The notes under the pieces are model-generated. The model saw only the letters and a list, made by a program, of their open reading frames with translations. It was not told where the DNA came from and did not search any database. The position numbers and the translations under genes were made by a program. A stretch of DNA of 53,725 bases from Bacilli bacterium (GTDB lineage Bacteria > Bacillota_I > Bacilli_A > RF39 > UBA660), in the NCBI GenBank assembly GCA_017625395.1, contig JAGALD010000018.1:1-53725 (forward strand). Reading direction: 5' to 3'. Of this stretch, positions 17,284 to 25,788 are shown in pieces. Every line of letters begins with the position of its first letter. Position 1 is the stretch's first letter.

Positions 17284-17906
17284 TAAAAGATACTTATTCA
17301 TTGTAATAGGTATCTTTTTAATTCTTGTGGGAATTTTTGTTATTGGATATAGAGAATATTCAAATAATAAGAATAAATTAGTAGAACAAGAAAAGATAGA
17401 ATTATTCTTTGAAGAAGAAGTGAATGATCCGATTGAAGAACCAAAACAGGAAGAAAAACAAGAAGAACCTCCAAAACAAGTAGAACCAAAGAAGGAAATA
17501 AATTATGTAGCAATATTAGAAATACCAAAAATTAATTTAAAAAAAGGATTAGTTGATAAGAATAGTAAGGACAATAATGTAGATAAAAACATATATACCT
17601 TAAAAGAGTCGACTTTTCCAAATGATGAAAATAATAGTCATATTATTTTAGCAAGCCATTCAGGGAATAGTTATATTTCTTTTTTTAAAAATTTTAAAAA
17701 AATTAAGTTTAGGAGATAAGGTTAATCTTTACTATCAAAATACTAAATATGAATACGAGATAAAAAAGAAATATGAAATAGAAAAAACAGGAACTATGAC
17801 ATTAAATCAAACTGATACATCAGATATAACATTAGTTACCTGTATAAGTGGTACAAATAAACAACTAGTATTTATTGCACAATTAGTAAATGAAAATTCT
17901 TACTAG
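17252..17906 (+). pseudogene. Sortase gene with a frameshift in a 7-A run
   Basis: The first part encodes a membrane segment (YLFIVIGIFLILVGIFVIGY), a Pro/Glu/Lys linker and the sortase core up to the catalytic His region (ILASHSG). The frame then stops at 17719. In the next frame the core continues, KLSLGDKVNLYYQ and the active-site motif TLVTCIS, to the stop at 17904. The break is at seven As (17696-17702); six would restore one frame. So this is an inactivated sortase, a sequencing slip, or a gene read through by slippage. Its substrate is the upstream adhesin. The usual Arg after the Cys is not evident (NKQLVF). The ATG at 17252 lies inside the adhesin gene. Confidence 0.8.
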
Positions 17907-17916
17907 AAAGGATTAT

Positions 17917-18288
17917 ATGAAAAAGATAGCAATTTATGAGAGTTATAAAACTGAGAAAGAATATTCACTATTAAATATTGAACAAATTTATAATGTGAAA
18001 AATGGGGAATATCTTTATTATGTTGATGAAATAAAATCAAGATTAGATAAAAATCGTCCTAATTTGGAAAGATTAAAGAAAGATATAGAGTCTGGAAAGA
18101 TAGAGCAAATAATAATTAAAAGTTTGCAACAAATATCAAGGGATACATTTTACAATTTAGATTTTATTTCTTTTGTGGAAGAAAATAATTGTAAAATTAT
18201 TTGTCTTGATGGAAGTGATGTTCATCAATATAAATATATTACTGAAGGAATAATAGAAAGACAGAATAGGGAGGAATTAGAAAGATGA
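17917..18288 (+). CDS. Catalytically dead serine-recombinase-like N-terminal domain (123 aa)
   Basis: The centre matches the resolvase fold: RPNLERLKKDIESGKIEQII here against [20 protein letters not shown] in the ICE's own large serine recombinase, followed by the SRD/SRLGR arginine region and IICLDGSD against IAINDGYD. The N-terminal catalytic Tyr-x-Arg-x-Ser (YLRLS in the intact enzyme) is replaced by YESYK, so it cannot cut DNA. It lacks any DNA-binding C-terminal part and ends EELER-stop. The stop overlaps the SSB start (ATGA). The start at 17917 follows GAAAGGATTAT. It may modulate the recombinase or serve a structural role in processing; function is inferred. Confidence 0.6.
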   Translation: MKKIAIYESYKTEKEYSLLNIEQIYNVKNGEYLYYVDEIKSRLDKNRPNLERLKKDIESGKIEQIIIKSLQQISRDTFYNLDFISFVEENNCKIICLDGSDVHQYKYITEGIIERQNREELER

Positions 18289-18683
18289 ATGAAGAAAGAG
18301 AAATGAAGAATTCTATTAATAAATTTGAATTAGAAGGAAATGTAGGAAATATTAGAGATATTTATACAAATAAAAATGGTAAATCAAGTTTAAGATTTGA
18401 TTTAGGACAAAACAATAATGGAAATACACAATTTGTTCCAATTGTAATTAAAGGTGCTTTAGTTGATACATATGGAAAAGAAATTGAAAAAGGCAACTGG
18501 ATTTCAGTTAAAGGGAGAATTAGTGCGTTTTCAAAAGATGTAGAAAAAGATGGTAAAACATTTAAAGAAAAATCAGTTGAAATATTAGGTTTTGAAATAA
18601 CTGATAGAACAAATAATAAAATATATACTTCTGATGGTCAAATTCAAGATATTTCAAATTCTAAAGATGAAATGGAAAGATAG
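18285..18683 (+). CDS. ssb: Single-stranded DNA-binding (OB-fold) protein (132 aa)
   Basis: The sequence NKFELEGNVGNIRDIYTNKN, RFDLGQNNNG, VPIVIKGALVDTYGKEIEKG and WISVKGRISAFSKD follows the OB-fold of bacterial and plasmid SSBs. It lacks the usual acidic-Phe tail and ends DEMER instead. It would coat the transferred strand after relaxase nicking. The start overlaps the preceding stop by four bases, so translation is coupled to the dead recombinase gene. The next gene begins two bases after the stop. Confidence 0.8.
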   Translation: MNEEREMKNSINKFELEGNVGNIRDIYTNKNGKSSLRFDLGQNNNGNTQFVPIVIKGALVDTYGKEIEKGNWISVKGRISAFSKDVEKDGKTFKEKSVEILGFEITDRTNNKIYTSDGQIQDISNSKDEMER

Positions 18684-18685
18684 TT

Positions 18686-19093
18686 ATGTCCTATAATGAT
18701 TTGATAGCTGATTATATTATAAAACAGGGTATAGAGTTAACATCAGAATTTAATTACACAATTAGTTTAGATGATTTAGAAAAAGATTTTGACAAAGAAC
18801 TTTTTACTTATGTAAAAAATAATATGGATGATATATTCAATTCAATATCTAGTGATGAAAGAGTAGCAGAAGTAATATTAACTGACAATAGTTTTGATAT
18901 GGTTTATTATTGGAGTTATTGTTTAGATGAAAATGAAAAACTGGTATTAGAAATAGCAAACTCTGAAAATATAGAATTAGAATATGAAGAAGTCGTAGAG
19001 TTAGGTATGAAACTTTGGAATTATGATAAAGATGAACGAGATAAATATGTTTTAGAACAAATAAAAGAAAGGAATGATGAACTTGAAAGATAG
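18686..19093 (+). CDS. Unknown acidic protein (135 aa) with the ER tail
   Basis: A soluble, strongly acidic protein (runs such as YEEVVELGMKLWNYDKDERD), mostly helical. It ends NDELER-stop. The ribosome site overlaps the end of ssb (GGAAAGA inside the codons for Glu-Arg-stop). The next gene starts within its last codons. No family recognised. Position in a dense transfer operon suggests an accessory DNA-processing or regulatory role. Confidence 0.65.
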   Translation: MSYNDLIADYIIKQGIELTSEFNYTISLDDLEKDFDKELFTYVKNNMDDIFNSISSDERVAEVILTDNSFDMVYYWSYCLDENEKLVLEIANSENIELEYEEVVELGMKLWNYDKDERDKYVLEQIKERNDELER

Positions 19094-19748
19094 TTTAGTA
19101 AAAGGACAAGCATTCATTGGAATGGATGATGAAAAATATTATTTTTTAGGACTAGATTATGATGAACAAATATTATTTACTAATTTAGATTTATGGACTG
19201 ATAAAGAACAAAAATATATGGAAAAAAGTAATTTATTTATTAAAGAAATATTAAATGAAAAGTCTGAATTAATTGAAAATAGTACATGGTATTATCAATC
19301 AAAAAAAGAATTAGAAAGTTCAACAACTGAAGAAAAAATAAAAAGATGTTTAGATATAATTAAAAATTCTAATACATCAGATTTTGAATTACGACCTATA
19401 GATGTAGGTCCATTGGTTCGTGGTCAAGCATATAGTAAAAAAATGAACCAATATTATGAAGTAGTAGGGTTTATCGTTGATAATGATATTTATTTAGATG
19501 GTAAACTTGAAACAAATCAAAAAGGATTCTTTGCTATATATCATTCAAATTGTGATGAAAGTGTTCCGTTAATTTTTGAAAGACATTTTAGTGATAGAGA
19601 TAATGATTTTAATGGTAAACATTTTGTGGCTGGGAACAATGATAGAGTTGATATTCAAGATATAATTTTACCAAAAGAATTGGTAAATAATTCTATGAAT
19701 AGTTTTTTAAAAGATAGAATAGAAAAAAATGTGGATATGTCAAAATAA
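19077..19748 (+). CDS. Unknown protein with two related domains (223 aa)
   Basis: Two repeats are visible: VKGQAFIGMDDEKYYFLGLDYDEQ at the start and VRGQAYSKKMNQYYEVVGFIVDND at about 112-135, each followed by strand-rich sequence, so the protein is an internal duplication of a small beta-type fold. The start is chosen at 19077 because AAAGAAAGG sits just upstream; ATG 19074 is the alternative. It lies before a strong attenuator. It lacks signal or membrane segments. Function unknown; likely cytoplasmic. Confidence 0.6.
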   Translation: MNLKDSLVKGQAFIGMDDEKYYFLGLDYDEQILFTNLDLWTDKEQKYMEKSNLFIKEILNEKSELIENSTWYYQSKKELESSTTEEKIKRCLDIIKNSNTSDFELRPIDVGPLVRGQAYSKKMNQYYEVVGFIVDNDIYLDGKLETNQKGFFAIYHSNCDESVPLIFERHFSDRDNDFNGKHFVAGNNDRVDIQDIILPKELVNNSMNSFLKDRIEKNVDMSK

Positions 19749-19756
19749 ACTGATGT

Positions 19757-19831
19757 ATGTTCTTTGAAACTTTGATTAATAACTGCACAAAAAAGCAAAG
19801 TTCATTTATTTCTTTGTTAGGAGCTGTGTAG
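19757..19831 (+). other. Possible 24-codon leader peptide within the attenuator
   Basis: ATG at 19757 opens a frame starting MFFETLINN that crosses segment A and stops (TAG, 19829-19831) inside segment B of the attenuator. There is no clear ribosome site, so its translation is doubtful; if translated, a ribosome at its stop would mask B and favour read-through. Confidence 0.3.
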
Positions 19832-19871
19832 TTATTAATCATTTTGATTGATAATTACACAGTTCTTTTTT
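19774..19871 (+). promoter_or_regulatory. Two-state attenuator before the mating-pore operon
   Basis: Three segments compete. A is GATTAATAACTGCACA (19774-19789), B is TGTGTAGTTATTAATC (19825-19840), C is GATTGATAATTACACA (19846-19861). A pairs with B over 16 bp, with a small inner hairpin (AGCAAAG/CTTTGTT), as an antiterminator. B pairs with C over an 18-bp stem (19824-19841 with 19845-19862) followed by TTCTTTTTT, a strong terminator. Which fold wins would decide transcription of the genes from 19894. Regulator unknown. Confidence 0.8.
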
Positions 19872-19893
19872 GTTTAAAGAAAGGAAGATGAGA

Positions 19894-20175
19894 ATGAGAA
19901 ATTTATTAAATGTTTTAGCAATTGAACAATTAGAAGGTGGTACTTACACAGTAGATACAGTCTTAAATATAATTAAGCAAATAACTGATTGGGCATTAGC
20001 TATTGGTATATCATTATCAGGTATTGCATTAGTAATATGTTTTATTATGTATGCAGTAGTAGATGTAGATCAAAAACAAAGAGTTAAAACAAGAATAGTC
20101 CAAACCTTTTTAGGTATCTTTGGAATCATTATGGCAATCTCTTTAGTAAATATTATTATTCGTTTATTTACATAG
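19894..20175 (+). CDS. Small two-helix membrane protein, pilin-like (TrbC/VirB2 or Maff2 type, 93 aa)
   Basis: A short N-terminal part (MRNLLNVLAIEQLEGG) then two hydrophobic helices (WALAIGISLSGIALVICFIMYAV and TFLGIFGIIMAISLVNIIIRLF), separated by a basic loop DQKQRVKTR. This is the layout of TrbC/VirB2-like or Maff2-type proteins at the head of ICE transfer operons. The start is set at 19894 because AAGGA lies 8 bp before it. It is the first gene after the attenuator. Role in the mating channel is inferred. Confidence 0.65.
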   Translation: MRNLLNVLAIEQLEGGTYTVDTVLNIIKQITDWALAIGISLSGIALVICFIMYAVVDVDQKQRVKTRIVQTFLGIFGIIMAISLVNIIIRLFT

Positions 20176-20185
20176 GTGATTCGTT

Positions 20186-21580
20186 ATGATGTTAAAGGTA
20201 TTTGATTTATTAAGAAGTTTAGGTTGGTATATTGTTAGTTTTATATATGATTTAATTGATACCTTATTAGCAATAATAAAAAAACTTAATGCTTTTGATA
20301 TAATTAATTCTTTATCAAATAATGATGTTTTTAGAAAATTTTATACTGGTACTATGGCAATTGCAGTTACTTTATTTGCGTTGTTTATTATATGGAAATT
20401 TATAAATAAATTGTTAGATCCTGATGATGAGGTAACATTTAAAACTATATTTACTGAAATTGTAAAATGTGGTTTTTTAATAATGTTATCAACATTTCTA
20501 TTTGTCCAGGTCTCCAATTTCTCAATAACATTATCAAATTACACAGGAAATATATTTGAAAGCAGTACCAATACTTCTATGAGTGATAGTATGCTCACAA
20601 TGTTTATTTCATATAAAAATGAATATAAGAATAGTGATAAGTTTAATGAAACTACAAGCATAAAAGATTTAGTAAAAAATGGTTCTTTTGATAGTGATGA
20701 ATTGTATTTATCAAAATATGTAACAAAAGCAAAAATTATATTTGCTGATGAGAAAGACTATAAATATGACATAAATTGGATTATGTCTATTTTATGTGGT
20801 GGTTTCTTTTTATATAGTTTATTTTTTGCAGGAATAATGTTAGGACGAAGGCAAATTGAATTCTTATTTTTATTTTCAATTGCTCCAATAGTTTTTTCAA
20901 CTAGTGTATGTAATAAGCAAAGACGAGGTGCAGTAATAGAGCAACTTGTTTCTTTGGCATTACAAAGTGCAGTTGTTATGTTAATAGTTAGTTTGACAGT
21001 ACTCGTTATGCAACAAATAAATGAAACTACATTCTTTACAAACTCATTTCAAAATACAACAACAAAGACTTTATTATATTTAGGATGTGCAACATTTATT
21101 TTAACAGGAAGTCAAGTTATAAATAGATTTATTGGTGCTAATGTAAGTGCAGCAAGTGGTCGTGAACAACTTATGTCGTTAATGGGATATGGAAGAATGG
21201 CAGGAGCAGTAGGTGCAATTGGTGGAGCAACTGCAATTGGTGGTGGACTAATAGCAACTGGTGGCGCTATGAAAGTTGGAAAAGGAGTAGCATCATCAGC
21301 ATTATCAAATGTAGGATTAGCAATTGGAAGTTATGGTGCAGTCGATTCAAGTACAGGTGGAACACAAAGTAGAATGCAAAAAATGGCATCAGCATTAGGA
21401 ACTCGAATGTATGCTACTGGTCAAAAAATGTCAAGACGAAGTAATAATGCAAATAATTTTAGTGCAAGTGATGCTTTTATAAATGCAGGAGCAAGTAGTA
21501 TTAATAGTGCAGTAAAAAAAGTAATTCCAAGAGCTAGTTATAATACATCGTATTATAGACGAAGAAATAACATGATGTAG
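20186..21580 (+). CDS. Polytopic VirB6/TrbL-like conjugation protein (464 aa)
   Basis: Several membrane segments: near 12-30, 55-75, about 95-115, 210-230, 255-285 and 295-315, with an intracellular loop. A Gly/Ala-rich segment (GAVGAIGGATAIGGGLIATG) precedes a basic tail. This is the shape of the large inner-membrane protein (VirB6/TrbL, CD3337/EF1877 type) found between the pilin-like and PrgI genes in Firmicute ICEs, which forms the channel base. The ribosome site AGGTGATT precedes the ATG. Family by architecture and gene order. Confidence 0.75.
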   Translation: MMLKVFDLLRSLGWYIVSFIYDLIDTLLAIIKKLNAFDIINSLSNNDVFRKFYTGTMAIAVTLFALFIIWKFINKLLDPDDEVTFKTIFTEIVKCGFLIMLSTFLFVQVSNFSITLSNYTGNIFESSTNTSMSDSMLTMFISYKNEYKNSDKFNETTSIKDLVKNGSFDSDELYLSKYVTKAKIIFADEKDYKYDINWIMSILCGGFFLYSLFFAGIMLGRRQIEFLFLFSIAPIVFSTSVCNKQRRGAVIEQLVSLALQSAVVMLIVSLTVLVMQQINETTFFTNSFQNTTTKTLLYLGCATFILTGSQVINRFIGANVSAASGREQLMSLMGYGRMAGAVGAIGGATAIGGGLIATGGAMKVGKGVASSALSNVGLAIGSYGAVDSSTGGTQSRMQKMASALGTRMYATGQKMSRRSNNANNFSASDAFINAGASSINSAVKKVIPRASYNTSYYRRRNNMM

Positions 21581-21592
21581 GAGGTGTTTTAA

Positions 21593-21907
21593 ATGTATAT
21601 AACAGTGAAATCAATAAAAAGAAATTTAGGTTTTAAAGGTATTGAAATACCAGATATTATTATAGCTTTACCAATTATTATAATATTTATTGTTTTATTT
21701 GCTTTTACACCATTAAAAATACCAGCATTAATATTTTTGATGATTGGAGTTTTTTGTTTATTGCCAATTAATGTTAGTAAAAAGAATAGAATGTATAAAG
21801 TATTAATATTAATTTTTCAATATATATTTAGAACTAAAATATTTGTTTATCAAAAAGATAACATTAAGAAAGAGAAGGTGATTGAAGTAAATGAAAACAA
21901 AGAGTAA
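21593..21907 (+). CDS. prgI: PrgI/VirB3-like membrane protein (104 aa)
   Basis: Two adjacent hydrophobic stretches (DIIIALPIIIIFIVLFAF and IPALIFLMIGVFCLLPI) follow a short N-terminal cytoplasmic part, then a basic tail (KNRMYKVLILIFQYIFRTK). The size, two-helix layout and position just before the VirB4 ATPase match PrgI, a conserved core membrane subunit of Gram-positive type IV secretion. The ribosome site GGAGGTG lies at 21579-21585. The end overlaps the VirB4 start by 17 bases. Confidence 0.8.
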   Translation: MYITVKSIKRNLGFKGIEIPDIIIALPIIIIFIVLFAFTPLKIPALIFLMIGVFCLLPINVSKKNRMYKVLILIFQYIFRTKIFVYQKDNIKKEKVIEVNENKE

Positions 21908-24398
21908 AGAGCAAGTTGATAAGAAAAAAATAAAAGAAACAAAACTCCTTCAAAAATTTATAAAAAGAAAATCTAAAAAAGATAAGCAATATATTACAAA
22001 GAAGGTATTAATAAATAAATTCAAGAATTCTCAAAGTTTTACAAATGCTAAAGATGTAACTAACGAGGGACTATTAAATTTAAGGACTGGAGAAGTTGTT
22101 AGAATATATTCAGTAGATGCAATTGATTTATCACTAACATCTAATACCCAAAAAAATAATTTCTTTGCACAATTAAAATATTTATATCAAATAAAAGGGT
22201 TAAATTTAAGAATGTATAAACTAGATGATAAAATAGATTTGAATGTAAATAAAGATTATTATAAAGAACTAATGAATAAGTTTTCAGATGATGAAAATAA
22301 AATAAATTTTTTAGAAGAAAGATATTCAAGATTAGAAAGATTAGAAAGAGAAAATTTAACAACAACTAGTAGATATTATTTTGTAATCATATGTGATAAT
22401 GATAAAATTTTAGAACATATGACAGAAGAAATAGAAATGCAGTGTTATAATATGACACCGAGACTAAATATCCAAAAAATAACTAACAAATTAGAGATAT
22501 ATCAATTTTTAGTTAATTTATATTTATCTACTGCAAATATTGAGCAATTAATGTGGAGTGATTTAATTGAATTAATAACTCCTTTTTTTGTGCAAGAAAA
22601 TATGGGATATATGGATATTGATAGTGATGAAGTTCAAATAGTTACAATAAAAAAAATACCACCATTTATTGATGAACTATTTTTTGAAGAATTGTTTAAT
22701 GTTCCAGATGCAAGATGTTGTATCCATATTCAAGATACAATTCCAACTGATGAATTAGTTAGAAGATTAGATAGTAATTATGAATTTTTATTATCAGAAA
22801 GAACATCTACTAGAAAATTAAGTGATGCAACTCAAATGGATACCGAGAAAGAAAACTTTCAAGCTTTAATGACACAAATAAAAAATGGAGATGAAAAAAT
22901 AAAAGAAGTTGATTTTATTATTGTTATTAAAGGCACAAAAATTGAAAGAGAAGAAAAAATAAAAGAGTTAAGAAAAATTGCTGATGTATTTCAAATTAAA
23001 CTTGATGTTCCAAGAATGAGGCAATATGAAGGTTGGCAAGCATTTGATATAAACAAAAATGGTTTTGAAGACTATCATCAATATATGCCGACATTAACAT
23101 TAGCATCATCATTTCCATTAACTATTACTTCTTTTAATGATGAAACAGGTTATATGATGGGAACTGACATTCATACTGCTTTACCAATTATATTTGATAT
23201 GTTTCATAAAGATCCAACAAGACCATCATCAAATTTAGCAGTAATTGCTTCAACTGGTGGAGGTAAAAGTTTTACATTAAAGAAAATGATGATTAATGAA
23301 ATAAATCGTGGTAATAAAATTATTTGTTTTGATGCAGAAGGAGAATATAAAAAACTGGTTACACAAAACAAAGGAGAGTACATTGATTTATATTCATCTA
23401 GCGGTGGGATTATAAATCCATTACAAGTAAGATTTTTACCAAGTGATAGAGAAGAAAAAGAAGATGATGCAGTAGAAAAAATTAATTATGATGATTGTCC
23501 ACTAGCAAAGCATTTAGGTTCATTAGAAACATTTATCAAATGTGCTTTTGAAGAAATAAAAGAAAGTGAAGTTGTAGTATTACTTGATATGATTGAAAAA
23601 TTATATAAAAGATTTGGGATAACTAAACATACTAAAATATCTAGTTTAGAAAAATTAGAAAATAGTGATTATCCAATATTTTCGGATTTAATAGACTTCT
23701 TACCCGATTATAGAAATATGATTACTAATCCAGAACAATTAAAAATTGTAGATAAATTAGAAATATTGTTAGACAGATTTAAAGTTGGAACTGATGCAAT
23801 GTTATTTAATGGACACACAACTGTTAATCTTGATTCTAACTTAATCGGATTTAATGTAAAGGATTTATTGTATAGTAAAAACAAAAGAATTATTACAACT
23901 CAATTAGTAAATTTATTGACTTACTTAAATAATATAATTGTTAGTAATAAAATTATTAATGATAAAAAAGGTAATAAAAAAGAAATACAAAATATAGGAA
24001 TTGTTATTGATGAATTTCATTTGTATTTAAAAAATACTGATAGTGAAGTAATTTTAACATTCGAACAAATTGCAAGAAGAATAAGAAAATATCATGGAGC
24101 ATTTATGCCAGCTACTCAAAGCATACATGATTTTATTGGAGATGATGAATCAGTAAGAAGTGCAACTGCAATTTTTAATAATTGTCAGTATCAATTAGTT
24201 GGTATGCTTAAAGAAGATGATTTAACGACATACTTAAAATTATTTTATCAGAATCCACTTACTGATACTCAAAAAGAGTTCTTGATGAAAGCAGTAATGG
24301 GAGAATTTTTACTTACTATTAATTCAAAAAAAAGATTAAGACTAGCAGTAATGGCAACACCAATAGAAGTAGAATTAATGGGAGAGGAAGTTAAATAA
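21891..24398 (+). CDS. virB4: VirB4/TraE-type conjugation ATPase (835 aa)
   Basis: The energy source of the mating channel, acting at the cytoplasmic face of the membrane. Walker A is STGGGKSFTLKKMM at about residue 454; Walker B is VIDEFHLYL at about 704, followed by ARRIRKYHGAFMPATQS, the arginine-rich and glutamine region typical of VirB4. The N-terminal 400 residues form the usual alpha/beta docking domain. Length fits the family. The start overlaps prgI, and its stop overlaps the next start by one base (TAATG), so the operon is tightly coupled. Confidence 0.92.
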   Translation: MKTKSKEQVDKKKIKETKLLQKFIKRKSKKDKQYITKKVLINKFKNSQSFTNAKDVTNEGLLNLRTGEVVRIYSVDAIDLSLTSNTQKNNFFAQLKYLYQIKGLNLRMYKLDDKIDLNVNKDYYKELMNKFSDDENKINFLEERYSRLERLERENLTTTSRYYFVIICDNDKILEHMTEEIEMQCYNMTPRLNIQKITNKLEIYQFLVNLYLSTANIEQLMWSDLIELITPFFVQENMGYMDIDSDEVQIVTIKKIPPFIDELFFEELFNVPDARCCIHIQDTIPTDELVRRLDSNYEFLLSERTSTRKLSDATQMDTEKENFQALMTQIKNGDEKIKEVDFIIVIKGTKIEREEKIKELRKIADVFQIKLDVPRMRQYEGWQAFDINKNGFEDYHQYMPTLTLASSFPLTITSFNDETGYMMGTDIHTALPIIFDMFHKDPTRPSSNLAVIASTGGGKSFTLKKMMINEINRGNKIICFDAEGEYKKLVTQNKGEYIDLYSSSGGIINPLQVRFLPSDREEKEDDAVEKINYDDCPLAKHLGSLETFIKCAFEEIKESEVVVLLDMIEKLYKRFGITKHTKISSLEKLENSDYPIFSDLIDFLPDYRNMITNPEQLKIVDKLEILLDRFKVGTDAMLFNGHTTVNLDSNLIGFNVKDLLYSKNKRIITTQLVNLLTYLNNIIVSNKIINDKKGNKKEIQNIGIVIDEFHLYLKNTDSEVILTFEQIARRIRKYHGAFMPATQSIHDFIGDDESVRSATAIFNNCQYQLVGMLKEDDLTTYLKLFYQNPLTDTQKEFLMKAVMGEFLLTINSKKRLRLAVMATPIEVELMGEEVK

Positions 24399-24583
24399 TG
24401 ACAAAAGTAGTTAGTGATAAAGTTATTAGAAATAAATTTAAGAAAACATATAAAGAAGAATTTGAAGATGCAAATGAATCATTTATGGATTTCTTATTGG
24501 ATTTAATTCCAATAGAAATAATTAAAGAAATATTGTTAAAAGGTAATGACTATTACTATAAAGTATTTAATAAATATAAATAA
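24398..24583 (+). CDS. Small helical protein between virB4 and the M23 hydrolase (61 aa)
   Basis: A charged amphipathic protein with a run of hydrophobic residues (FMDFLLDLIPIEIIKEILL), no clear membrane segment. Both ends overlap neighbours by one base, so it is in a coupled operon. No family recognised. It may be a small channel or hydrolase accessory factor. Confidence 0.6.
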   Translation: MTKVVSDKVIRNKFKKTYKEEFEDANESFMDFLLDLIPIEIIKEILLKGNDYYYKVFNKYK

Positions 24584-25512
24584 TGAAAAATAAAAAAAAG
24601 AATAATTTAATTCTCAAAATAATAGGTAGTAGTTCAATTTTAACAATAGCATCAATTATGGTTATTCTAATATGTATTCTTATGATATTTGATTTTTTCG
24701 GTGCTGAACTTACAAAAGAAAAAATATCAAATAATGCAGAATATGCAGACTTATATAAACAAGCATCAAATAAATATATAAAAAATGGATATGTTCCATT
24801 ACAAAGATTATTATATTTTTATTTAGAAGATCAAAGTCTAACTTTTGATACACTTTATCAACTAAATCAAAATCCAACTGGAAAAATTGAAAAAGAAATA
24901 TCAGTAGTATGTGAAGATGAGAGAGTAAAAAATATGGGTGCTTGTACTGCATCTAATATAGAAAGTAATAAAGAATATTTGTCTGTGCCGACACCATTAT
25001 TTAATTTTCCATTAAAGACTAGTAGTTATACAATTACTAGTTTTTATAATGAACAAAGAATTATTTATGGAGAACAAAATGTACATAGTGGGTGGGATTT
25101 AGCTACATCAGCCCAAACGCCTTTGTATTCAGTTTGCAATGGCACAGTACACAAAGTAACATATACTCAAAATGAAAATATACCATATGACCAAAGTGGA
25201 AATAAAACAGGAAACATAATAGTTTTAAAGTGTGATCAAGATTATGCAGAAACTTATTATGTAACATATGCTCACTTATATCCTAATAGTGCAAAGGTCA
25301 AAGTTGGAGATTCTGTTAGCCATTGGACTGAGATAGCAAGTGTAGGAACAACTGGTCATAGTACAGGAAATCACTTGCATTATCAAGTAGCTGATGCTAA
25401 TTGGAATTTAATAGATGGTATGCAACTAATAGATTTTAATTCAGTTACTGATTATTCAAATCAACTAGAGTATAAACCACCACAGGAAGCATTACCATTA
25501 CCATATAAATAG
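24583..25512 (+). CDS. Membrane-anchored M23 cell-wall hydrolase for conjugation (309 aa)
   Basis: A membrane anchor (residues about 12-40, SSSILTIASIMVILICILMIF) places the enzyme outside. After a linker come the zinc peptidase motifs: HSGWD (His168 and Asp172) and NHLHYQV (His264 and His266). It would open the peptidoglycan for the mating channel, as CwlT-type lysozyme-NlpC/P60 enzymes do in other ICEs; here the fold is a LytM-type endopeptidase. Key residues are intact. Last gene of the virB operon; the oriT region follows. Confidence 0.88.
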   Translation: MKNKKKNNLILKIIGSSSILTIASIMVILICILMIFDFFGAELTKEKISNNAEYADLYKQASNKYIKNGYVPLQRLLYFYLEDQSLTFDTLYQLNQNPTGKIEKEISVVCEDERVKNMGACTASNIESNKEYLSVPTPLFNFPLKTSSYTITSFYNEQRIIYGEQNVHSGWDLATSAQTPLYSVCNGTVHKVTYTQNENIPYDQSGNKTGNIIVLKCDQDYAETYYVTYAHLYPNSAKVKVGDSVSHWTEIASVGTTGHSTGNHLHYQVADANWNLIDGMQLIDFNSVTDYSNQLEYKPPQEALPLPYK

Positions 25513-25788
25513 TAAGGTAGCCACTAATAAAAATAAATGTAGTCATAAAAAACATTGATAGATAAAGAAAAAACAACAATGAGTAGCCACTTTTATATTA
25601 TAAAGTGGTCATTTTTGCAAGTGCAAAAATAGTAAGACATCATAAATTTACCCTGTAATTATAAGGGATAAATAAAATTATGGTGTCGTTCTTCTTATGC
25701 CCATTAAAAATATATAGTATTTTTAATTATAAAAAGTACTTATTTTTGATAAAAGTGGCTACCTTGTTAATTTAGAACAGGAGGAAAT
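25513..25788. other. Probable oriT: repeats and stem-loops before the mobilisation genes
   Basis: Non-coding and rich in structure. AAGGTAGCCACT (25514-25525) is the inverse of AGTGGCTACCTT (25754-25765). GTAGCCACTTTTAT (25583-25596) is the inverse of ATAAAAGTGGCTAC (25749-25762). Between them: ATTTTTGCA/TGCAAAAAT (25611-25630), a long cruciform GACATCATAA-ATTTA-CCCT/AGGG-TAAAT-TTATGGTGTC (25636-25687), and ATTAAAAATA/TATTTTTAAT (25703-25727). It precedes two RHH genes and the relaxase. The exact nic base cannot be assigned from sequence alone. Confidence 0.65.

Noticed and set aside
17696..17720. Programmed -1 frameshift in the sortase gene
   Set aside because: A -1 shift at the A run meets a stop at once (aat taa); only a +1 shift or loss of one A restores the frame, so standard -1 slippage is excluded.
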